DNA of 57,247 nucleotides from Gemmatimonadota bacterium (GTDB lineage: Bacteria > Gemmatimonadota > Gemmatimonadetes > Longimicrobiales > Gaopeijiaceae): positions 1-57,247 of the forward strand of contig JBBEBG010000039.1 of the NCBI GenBank assembly GCA_040882465.1, written 5' to 3'. Below, piece by piece: positions 16,775-23,458 of this stretch. Within the stretch, counting starts at the first letter, position 1; every line of letters begins with the position of its first letter. Under the pieces are notes generated by a model. It ran no database searches. It had not been told where the DNA came from and was given only the letters and a program-made list of their open reading frames with translations. The position numbers and the translations under genes are program-made.

Positions 16775-16848
16775 TCGAGCCTTCGTCGCTTTCGAGATCC
16801 CGAGCCACCGTTCGATCCCGACACACGGCGGCCTCCCACCTCTCTTCA

Positions 16849-16921
16849 CAGGCCCGGAGGGACTCGAACCCCCAACCCCCGGTTTTGGAGACCGGTGCTC
16901 TACCAGTTGAGCTACGGACCT
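16849..16921 (-). tRNA. tRNA-Trp(CCA)
   Basis: 73 bases. Acceptor AGGTCCG/CGGGCCT, discriminator G; loop CTCCAAA gives CCA (codon UGG). Confidence 0.94.
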
Positions 16922-16962
16922 CTATCTACCCTACGGAGCCCGAGGGCTCTTTTCTTGCCGAG

Positions 16963-17035
16963 TGGCCAGGGACGGAATCGAACCGCCGACACCACGATTT
17001 TCAGTCGTGTGCTCTACCAACTGAGCTACCTGGCC
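16963..17035 (-). tRNA. tRNA-Phe(GAA)
   Basis: 73 bases. Acceptor GGCCAGG/CCTGGCC, discriminator A; loop CTGAAAA gives GAA. A hairpin followed by six T on the same strand stops only 2 bases before its 5' end. Confidence 0.94.
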
Positions 17036-17037
17036 AG

Positions 17038-17067
17038 AAAAAACGCCCGAGCCAGGCGGCGCGGGCG
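17038..17067 (-). terminator. terminator-like hairpin directly upstream of tRNA-Phe
   Basis: On the minus strand CGCCCG, 12-base loop, CGGGCG and TTTTTT. By form it is a rho-independent terminator for transcripts coming from tRNA-fMet. It abuts the 5' end of tRNA-Phe, which leaves no obvious room for a tRNA-Phe promoter downstream of it. Confidence 0.55.
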
Positions 17068-17341
17068 GTTTCACCTTCGAAAGAGTCTGGTCCAGCTCTA
17101 TCGACGTGTCCCGCCCGTTCCGAACGGCGATTCGGACCAGGTGTCAGCCACGAGCCACGTTCGCGCGCGATGCGATCCCAGGACCACGACCCCTCCGATT
17201 CTCTTTTGGCGAACCGTCGAGCGGGCGGCTCGGTCCTCGGCGGGCCCCTCGGGTCCGTCGGTTCGGTTCCCCCCAAGGGCAGACCGGCCCTCCCACAAGT
17301 GGAAACGCCGCCCGAGGCGGCGCTCCCCTACCCACTCGAAA
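17068..17341. other. spacer between tRNA-Phe and tRNA-fMet, no gene seen
   Basis: No tRNA or convincing coding frame. On the minus strand, 18 bases after tRNA-fMet, a hairpin GCCGCC-TCG-GGCGGC followed by GTTTCC (about 17305-17323) could terminate the fMet transcript weakly. Confidence 0.45.
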
Positions 17342-17415
<74 letters not shown>

Positions 17416-17427
17416 ACAAGGACCCCA

Positions 17428-17456
17428 AGTATACCCCTGGGTTTCGGGGGTGTCAA
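17428..17456 (-). promoter_or_regulatory. strong sigma-70-type promoter of tRNA-fMet
   Basis: On the minus strand TTGACA (17456-17451), a 17-base spacer and TATACT (17433-17428), which is nearly consensus. The -10 ends 12 bases before the tRNA 5' end. Confidence 0.88.
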
Positions 17457-17554
17457 CCCTGAATGAGCCCTGTGAACGACGAGGAGGAAAGGGCCGATCT
17501 TCCAAGTGGGAGAAGCATTTCCGGAAGTGCGAAGAGGACGCGGATCGCGCGAAC

Positions 17555-17583
17555 TTGAGCGCATCGCGAGAACCCGGTTAGAT
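17555..17583 (+). promoter_or_regulatory. promoter of tRNA-Pro(GGG)
   Basis: TTGAGC (17555-17560), a 17-base spacer and TTAGAT (17578-17583), 10 bases before the tRNA. It is arranged back-to-back with the tRNA-fMet promoter. Confidence 0.72.
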
Positions 17584-17593
17584 TCACCCGCCT

Positions 17594-17667
17594 CGGGACG
17601 TGGCGCAGCCCGGTAGCGCACCTGAATGGGGTTCAGGGGGTCGCCGGTTCGAATCCGGCCGTCCCGA
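17594..17667 (+). tRNA. tRNA-Pro(GGG)
   Basis: 74 bases, the only tRNA on the plus strand. Acceptor CGGGACG/CGTCCCG, discriminator A; loop ATGGGGT gives GGG (codons CCC/CCU). CCA is not encoded. Its 3' strand is repeated twice downstream. Confidence 0.95.
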
Positions 17668-17811
17668 TTGATGGACGATCCGAGAAGGTATACGGACGGA
17701 TCACCGGAGCGAAAGCGAAAGTAATCCGGCCGTCCCGATTGTTATCGAAGACCAAGACTGGAATGCCGCAGGATCTGCGAAGCGAAGCGCAGCTAATCCG
17801 GCCGTCCCGAT
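17668..17811 (+). repeat. two tail modules after tRNA-Pro(GGG), each ending in a copy of the tRNA 3' strand
   Basis: The 19 bases AATCCGGCCGTCCCGATTG that end the tRNA (17652-17670) recur exactly at 17723-17741, and their first 17 at 17795-17811: periods 71 and 72. Between copies, the second module has TATCGAAGACCAAGA and GGAT-CTGCG-8-CGCAG-CTA-ATCC, a strong hairpin nearly identical to the module after tRNA-Pro(CGG). The first module is more diverged (GGATCACCGGAGCGAAAGCG). The design recalls the rtT repeats after E. coli tyrT. Confidence 0.85.
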
Positions 17812-17850
17812 ATGGAAAGGTCCGATGGGGCATCGCTCCATCGGGCCTCT

Positions 17851-18954
17851 CTAGTTCATCCCCAACTCCTCGAAGCGCTGGTTCCCGATCCGGTAGAATC
17901 GCCAGTCCTTGTAATCGAAGTGCCACCATTCCGCCTCATAGACCGCGAATCCCTCCGCCTCCATGGCGAGCCGAAGAAGCGCGCGGGACCAACGCTGCCG
18001 CATCGTTCCCCCGGGATAGGCCGCAAACGACCGGGGGGAGAACTCGTCATAACCTCCGGGCATGTCCACGGACGCCCCAGTCGCAAGATCATAGAGGGTG
18101 AGGTCCACGGCTCCGCCACGATTGTGGCGCGAGCCTCCCGTTGGATTCGCCACGAATGTGCGGAGTTCGGGAGGCGTGGCGTCCCAAAACATCCGCGTGA
18201 CGTACCAGGGGCGGTAGCCATCGAAGATCATGAGACCGTACCCCAGGGTTCCCAACCACCGATGGGCCCGCACGAGCGCCTCCGCCGCCGGCCTCTGTAG
18301 GAAGGCGCGCGGGCTGGAATAAAACTGGTCGCCCATGAAGTTGTTCGTGGTGGCGTATCGGATATCCAGAGCGATGGTGGGCTCCACCTCGGTCAGCTCG
18401 ACGAGATCCGCTTCACGAAACTCTCCCTCCTCCAGTGGGGGCTCGGCCGCCAGAGCCTCGACGCGAAGCTCGACCACCGGTCGCACCGGATCGATACGGA
18501 AACCTTCCCCGGTTTCACCCCCGAGAGTGAGGCGTGAAAGGACCCGGCCCTCGGAAAGAATCCCCAAGATGGCTCCCTCTCGCGCCCATCGGATCACGAC
18601 CGGAGTGTCCATGCCCGTGACGACCAGGAGAGTATCCTCTTCGAGTCGCATGGCGCTGCGCTCCCCGCCCCAGCGCAGGTACTTGAGCTCTCCGCCGTCC
18701 TCCATCAGCGACACGGTGTCCGGTCCCGCCGCGTACTCGCCGATCAGGGGTCGCCAGGATTCGGGAATATCGGGCGGTGGCTGGAGAGTGACAGAGGCGG
18801 CAACCGAGGCACTCGATGCGGGGCCACCTCCCTCCTCTTCCACACCGCCCCTCGAGGCTGTCTCGAGGCCGCACCCCGTGGCGAGACCGGCCAGAAGGCC
18901 GGCGAGCATTACAAAACCCTGGAACGATCCCAAAAAATGTGACCCGGTTCGCAT
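17851..18954 (-). CDS. D-alanyl-D-alanine dipeptidase (VanX/DdpX family), exported, with N-terminal extension
   Basis: 367 residues. Signal peptide with a possible lipobox (GLATGC near residue 28), a ~150-residue beta-type region of unknown fold, then the M15D peptidase domain from about 185. Zinc ligands and catalytic residues are visible: SRHNRGGAVD with His277 and Asp284, and EWWH with Glu342 and His345. The family cleaves D-Ala-D-Ala; VanX does so in vancomycin resistance, while DdpX-type enzymes recycle wall dipeptide. No VanH/VanA genes are nearby, so wall turnover is more likely. The N-terminal domain is unusual for the family. Confidence 0.85.
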   Translation of the reverse strand: MRTGSHFLGSFQGFVMLAGLLAGLATGCGLETASRGGVEEEGGGPASSASVAASVTLQPPPDIPESWRPLIGEYAAGPDTVSLMEDGGELKYLRWGGERSAMRLEEDTLLVVTGMDTPVVIRWAREGAILGILSEGRVLSRLTLGGETGEGFRIDPVRPVVELRVEALAAEPPLEEGEFREADLVELTEVEPTIALDIRYATTNNFMGDQFYSSPRAFLQRPAAEALVRAHRWLGTLGYGLMIFDGYRPWYVTRMFWDATPPELRTFVANPTGGSRHNRGGAVDLTLYDLATGASVDMPGGYDEFSPRSFAAYPGGTMRQRWSRALLRLAMEAEGFAVYEAEWWHFDYKDWRFYRIGNQRFEELGMN

Positions 18955-18960
18955 CCGTAA

Positions 18961-19641
18961 CTACCGCAGGAAGAAGGGCGGATAGTCGTCGTAGAGGAGG
19001 AGCAGGTACCCCTCGAGTCTCGAATTCCACCGAAGCACGCCCACCCCGTAGTCGTAGATGCCCCGGGGGTAGTTGCCCGTGAAAAGGATCGCGAACCAGG
19101 CCGCGATCGAGGTAAAGAACCAACCGATTCCGAGAAACCAAACCGCCAGGATGTGCGGAATCGCCAGGAGGAGCCGGAAACCGACAGTCAGGCGATTCCG
19201 TGGGAGGGTCGGAAGGTCGACTTCGAACTCCGCGGGATAGTCGCCCTCCCCGAACGGGGGATACTCGTCTCGGAGAAGGGTCGTGTACGCGACGGCGCGC
19301 ACGCGCCACCGAATATAAAACTCGCAGAAACCGCGAAGCCCTTCGGGTTGTTTTCCGGTAAAGACGATCGCGAACCACGAAATCACCGCCGCCACCGTCG
19401 CCGCCAGACCGATGAGTCCGCCGCCGCCGCCGCCCGCGCTGGCACTACCGTCCTCGCCGGGCTGGGACGCCGACCACGAGAGCGCCGCGCCGAGGGGTCC
19501 CCCCACCAGGATGAGATGGGGGATGGCGAGGATGATTCGGAACGCCGTGGTGAGGCGATTCCGTCTTTCCGTCATGGGAACAACCTCGACTGCAGCCGGA
19601 TAAACGGCCCCGCTTGGACTCCCTCCTCCAGGTCCGTTCAC
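18961..19641 (-). CDS. membrane protein with two DUF4389 repeats
   Basis: About 226 residues. The phrase RNRLT-x-FR-hydrophobic-LAIPH occurs twice (first at about 24-40, second in the C-terminal half), each followed by a transmembrane segment, WFA and FTGxxP, which is the DUF4389 signature. The GTG start is chosen because GGAGG lies 8 bases upstream and because the domain's YPA opening lies before the first in-frame ATG. It ends 7 bases before the dipeptidase start region on the same strand, so the two are an operon. Function unknown. Confidence 0.78.
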   Translation of the reverse strand: MNGPGGGSPSGAVYPAAVEVVPMTERRNRLTTAFRIILAIPHLILVGGPLGAALSWSASQPGEDGSASAGGGGGGLIGLAATVAAVISWFAIVFTGKQPEGLRGFCEFYIRWRVRAVAYTTLLRDEYPPFGEGDYPAEFEVDLPTLPRNRLTVGFRLLLAIPHILAVWFLGIGWFFTSIAAWFAILFTGNYPRGIYDYGVGVLRWNSRLEGYLLLLYDDYPPFFLR

Positions 19642-19870
19642 GATCGCCACCCTCCGCAGGAAGAATCCGACCTCGCCCGATGCCGCGCTCAAAGATGCGC
19701 CCCACGCGTCCACGGTGCCATCTCGGTGCCGTGGTGCGAATACTCTACGTGCGCAGGAACCTCTCTCCTTCAGATCGGGTTTCACTTCTCGCGCACGGCC
19801 TGCGTCAGAATTCTCACCGTTTCGCCGCGCGCCTCACCCTTCATCCCGGCTTCCCGTGTCCGGTGGCTTG

Positions 19871-21595
19871 ATGCGCCGATCCACCTTCGGATCCATCGCC
19901 GCCCTCACCCTGACCCTCGCAGGGTGTGACTCGGCTCCCACCGACCCCGGCCTCGGCCCTGACGGCCAGGCCATTCCCACGACCTGCGAAGAATCCAACA
20001 CCGCGACCCTCCAAATCGGCGAGACGGCCGAGTTTATCGGGCCGCATGCACGTTTCTTCTGCGTTCACGGGGACGACGAGAGCCAGCTGGATTACGTGAT
20101 GACCATGCATGCCGCGGGGACGTCGGCCGTAACGGTCGGCGCTGAAGTGAACGGGACCGTGGCCCCGAGGAGCTCGCCGTCACCCGTCCCCACCCAGGAA
20201 GTCCGGTCCCCGTCCGCCCCCGACGACGCCTTTCACATCGCACTCAGGGAACGCGAAGTGCGCGAGCTGTCCGGACTCATTGGCGCGACCCGGTCTCCCG
20301 GCGACCTCGCGCCCGCAGCTCCCGCGGCCGTCCCCTTCGTTGGAGACATGCTCGTCCTGAACGCACAGGCCAACGCGGGGGGACTATCCGACGGCGCGTG
20401 CGGGATCCCGCTTCATGTGACCGCTCGCGTCGAGGTCGTGTCGGCCCGGGCGATCGTCGTCGCGGACGTGGCGAACCCCGGAGGCGGGTTCACCACATCC
20501 GATTATCGGCGTTATGCCGCGCAGTTCGACACGCTCCTCGCTCCGCTGGCCGAGGCGCATTTCGGACCCGCGACCGACATTGATGCAAACGGCCGCACGA
20601 TTCTCCTCTTCACGCGCGAAGTCAACCGACTGACGCTCCACAATGCGAATTCCTTCACCGCGGGGTTTTTCTTCGCTCGGGATCTTTTTCCCCGACAGCG
20701 GCCGGCGGATGGGCGCCTCGGCGAATGCACGCATTCCAACGAAGCCGAGATCCTCTATCTCCTCGTCCCCGATCCATCCGGCACGATCAATGGGAATGTC
20801 CGGTCCCGGTCCGAGGTGGATCAGTCCACCCCGGCGACGATCATCCACGAGTACCAGCATCTGATCAACGCCGGCCGCCGCCTGCATGTGAATCGGCTTT
20901 CGAGCGAGTTCTGGGCCGAAGAACCCTGGCTTAACGAGGGACTGTCGCATGTGGCTGAAGAGCTTCTCTTTTTTCGGGCATCCGGGCTCGCGCCGCGGAC
21001 GAACATCGGGCGAAATGCGCTTACCCTCGGTGGGTTTCGAGCCTCCCTCGCGCTCGAGCGGCACCAGCGGAACAACTTCCTCCGCTTCTTCGACTTCCTC
21101 GAGCGCCCCGAGTCACGAGGGCCCTACGACGTCACATTGACCCTGGAGTCGCGTGGCGCGGCATGGAGCTTTCTCCGCTATCTCGCGGACCGGTCCCCGA
21201 ACGACGCCGCGTTTTTGTTCGACCTCGTGGATTCCCGCACACGAGGCCTCGCCAATCTCGTCGAAGTCCTGGGAGGGAGCGCTGTCCTCTTCGACCGGCT
21301 TTCGGACTGGCGCATCGCGATCTATGGGGACGGCCGGGTCTTCGGATTGGCCGAAAGGCACCGCGATCTGAGCTGGGATCTGCCCTCGATTCATGGGCAA
21401 CTCGGCTCCGGAAGTTATCCGATCCGTTCCGTGACGATGTCTTCTGGCGTGGCGGTCGATCGAACACTCGTCCCCGGAGGTGCCGCGTACCTCCGCTTCG
21501 CGGCGGAACCCGGAGTCACCGCGACGGTGGATCTTCTTTCGAACGGCTCCCTCCCGCCAGGGACGCTTCGCGCGACCGTCCTTCGCACGCGCTGA
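19871..21595 (+). CDS. lipoprotein zinc metalloprotease, M30 (hyicolysin)-like
   Basis: 574 residues. Lipobox LTLAGC (Cys19). The zinc motif is H326-E327-Y-Q-H330 (TIIHEYQHLIN), followed 26 residues later by WLNEGLSH with Glu356 as a likely third ligand, as in gluzincins of the M30 type. The N-terminal ~300 residues include a Cys-containing beta region; the C-terminal ~60 residues are beta-rich. Family members act outside the cytoplasm on proteins. It is divergent from the DUF4389 gene and probably has its own promoter. Confidence 0.72.
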   Translation: MRRSTFGSIAALTLTLAGCDSAPTDPGLGPDGQAIPTTCEESNTATLQIGETAEFIGPHARFFCVHGDDESQLDYVMTMHAAGTSAVTVGAEVNGTVAPRSSPSPVPTQEVRSPSAPDDAFHIALREREVRELSGLIGATRSPGDLAPAAPAAVPFVGDMLVLNAQANAGGLSDGACGIPLHVTARVEVVSARAIVVADVANPGGGFTTSDYRRYAAQFDTLLAPLAEAHFGPATDIDANGRTILLFTREVNRLTLHNANSFTAGFFFARDLFPRQRPADGRLGECTHSNEAEILYLLVPDPSGTINGNVRSRSEVDQSTPATIIHEYQHLINAGRRLHVNRLSSEFWAEEPWLNEGLSHVAEELLFFRASGLAPRTNIGRNALTLGGFRASLALERHQRNNFLRFFDFLERPESRGPYDVTLTLESRGAAWSFLRYLADRSPNDAAFLFDLVDSRTRGLANLVEVLGGSAVLFDRLSDWRIAIYGDGRVFGLAERHRDLSWDLPSIHGQLGSGSYPIRSVTMSSGVAVDRTLVPGGAAYLRFAAEPGVTATVDLLSNGSLPPGTLRATVLRTR

Positions 21596-21758
21596 GCGGG
21601 GCATTCATGCGCACCCATACACTTTCGAGCACTAATATCACCGCTCTTTCCCGATTATCGGATTTCCGTCGAATTGACACCCGCATCACTTTTTCTTTGA
21701 TTGACTCTCCCTGTCATAGTCGAAGGGCCTCAAACAACTCACAGGAGGTAATTCCAGA

Positions 21759-22139
21759 ATGACGAAGAAGGATGAAAAGATCCTCGCGCTGATGGAAACC
21801 GAGCTGGGAAAGAACCCGAAGGCCGCCACGCAAGACCTGTTCGATAAGGCGAAGGCGATAGACTCCGCGGTAGGCAAACTTTCGCTGCGTCAGTTCCATG
21901 CCCGCTATCCGCTTCAGATCAAGCGGAGGCGGAAGCGGGGCCGTCCGCGCCGCAAAGTCGCGGGAGTGACCCGACGCCGTGGAAGAAGCGCCGCTAAGAG
22001 TGGACGCGACGGACTTCGCGCCGTGTTCCTCCGGTTCGCCGAGGATCTGACGGCAGCGGAGGATCGCCGCAATCTGGTCAAGGTTCTCGCGAACGTGGAT
22101 CAGTATGTGGACGATGCGGTGAAGGCCGCTCGGGCATAG
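21759..22139 (+). CDS. small basic protein with an AT-hook-like motif
   Basis: 126 residues with an excellent ribosome site (AGGAGG, 8 bases upstream). The first 50 residues are helical and charged (KILALMETELGKNPKAATQDLFDKAK). The centre is strongly basic with an AT-hook-like RGRPRRK (about residues 60-66) and further arginine runs. The C-terminal 40 residues form an acidic/neutral helix that may oligomerise. It may be a nucleoid-associated or DNA-bridging protein; I recognise no named family. It lies 65 bases upstream of the YhaO-like nuclease on the same strand. Confidence 0.65.
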   Translation: MTKKDEKILALMETELGKNPKAATQDLFDKAKAIDSAVGKLSLRQFHARYPLQIKRRRKRGRPRRKVAGVTRRRGRSAAKSGRDGLRAVFLRFAEDLTAAEDRRNLVKVLANVDQYVDDAVKAARA

Positions 22140-22204
22140 CTTCTTCGCGACCCTAGTTCAGTTTTCTCCGCGCCGGGGGCGCGGGTCGCGGCCGGGTGGG
22201 TTTC

Positions 22205-23458
22205 ATGCGATTCTTGCACCTCGCGGACGTCCATCTCGATACCGCCTTCGCCAGCCGTTCGCGTGAGATCGCCGCGGAGCTGAGAAAGGCTTCGCGCGCG
22301 GCGTTCGAGGGTGCGGTCGAAACCGCGGTCCGGGAGCGGGTGGACGCCCTTCTGATCGCGGGGGATCTCTTCGACGGGGAACGGCTCACCGTCGAGACGG
22401 AACATTTTCTCCATGAGACGCTGAGTCGTCTCCGCACGTCCGGGATCCAGGTTGTTTACGCGACGGGGAATCATGACCCGGGCGGCGCCGCCGGCCCGGC
22501 GTCCCTGGTTCGGTGGCCCGATAATGTCAGCCTGATCCAGGGACCCGAGCCGGTCACCGTCGAGATCCTACGCGAGGGAGAGCCGGTCGGGCTCGTAACC
22601 GGGGTGGGCCACGCTTCAGCGCATGTCACCGATGACCTGTCGCGGCGTTTTCCCCTCCCTCACCGGGGTCCCCCGCACGTCGCCCTGCTCCACACCCAGG
22701 TGAGGGGTTCCGCAGGGGGGGAAGGACACGAACCGTACGCCCCCTCCGATCTCGCCCACCTGAGCACCGCGGGATACGACTACTGGGCCTTGGGGCACGT
22801 ACACCTTCGTCAGACGCTCTCCGACGACCCCCCGACTCACTATCCGGGAAATCCGCAGGGCCGAAACCCCCGGGAAACGGGCGCGAAGGGTGCTCTCCTC
22901 GTGGACCTTTCCCGCAAAGAGTCGCCGCGTGTGGACTTCATCGAGCTCGGCCCCGTGCGTTGGGAGACGCTCCGCGTGAAGGACTTCGAGGGGGAAGGAC
23001 ACGTGCCCGCCCTCGCGCGGCGGCTGGAGCGGGAGTGGCGCGCGGCGCGCCAGAACGACGCCGGGCGCCCGGGGACACGCTGGATCGCCCGCATCGAGCT
23101 CGAGGGTCCATCCCCGCTCCACCGCCAGCTCGCGACCGGAGAGACGCTCGCAGAACTCAGAGACGCCCTCGTGTCCACCGTCGGACTCCTCGACGCGGAA
23201 GTTCGTTCGAGTGGCGTCCGGTCGCTCGAGCGCGTCGAAGATTACGTGCGGCGGGACGACGTGCTCGGTGAGACGCTCCGTCTCGTGCGCGACCTGGCGT
23301 CGTCGTCGGGCGCGTCCCCCGCCGAGGCTCTGGGACTCTCCAGGGACCTGTTGGCGACACAGGTGGACGCGCTCCAGCTCGACGACTACCTCCGCGAGCT
23401 CCTCGCCTCCGGGGACGCCCTACTTCTCGACGCCCTCCTGCGCTCCGCGGACCGGTGA
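22205..23458 (+). CDS. DNA repair exonuclease, SbcD/Mre11-family (YhaO-like)
   Basis: 417 residues. All five calcineurin-type phosphoesterase motifs are intact: DVHLD (Asp8, His10), AGDLFD, TGNHDPG, LLHTQV and GHVHL. It should therefore bind two metal ions and act as a DNA nuclease. The C-terminal 150 residues form a helical partner-binding region. The start MRFLHLAD is chosen because the motif begins there. It overlaps the next gene as GTGA. The pair matches the YhaO-YhaN arrangement and is the active counterpart to the degenerate fusion at 47434-49719. Confidence 0.9.
   Translation: MRFLHLADVHLDTAFASRSREIAAELRKASRAAFEGAVETAVRERVDALLIAGDLFDGERLTVETEHFLHETLSRLRTSGIQVVYATGNHDPGGAAGPASLVRWPDNVSLIQGPEPVTVEILREGEPVGLVTGVGHASAHVTDDLSRRFPLPHRGPPHVALLHTQVRGSAGGEGHEPYAPSDLAHLSTAGYDYWALGHVHLRQTLSDDPPTHYPGNPQGRNPRETGAKGALLVDLSRKESPRVDFIELGPVRWETLRVKDFEGEGHVPALARRLEREWRAARQNDAGRPGTRWIARIELEGPSPLHRQLATGETLAELRDALVSTVGLLDAEVRSSGVRSLERVEDYVRRDDVLGETLRLVRDLASSSGASPAEALGLSRDLLATQVDALQLDDYLRELLASGDALLLDALLRSADR

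Noticed and set aside
16936-16955. GAGCCC-GA-GGGCTC followed by TTTTC on the plus strand
   Set aside because: It could be a plus-strand terminator, but there is no plus-strand gene before it; the palindrome is short.
21674-21720. TTGACA and CATAGT before the AT-hook gene as a promoter
   Set aside because: Both hexamers are visible but their spacing (35 bases) is far too long for one promoter; no better pair was found.
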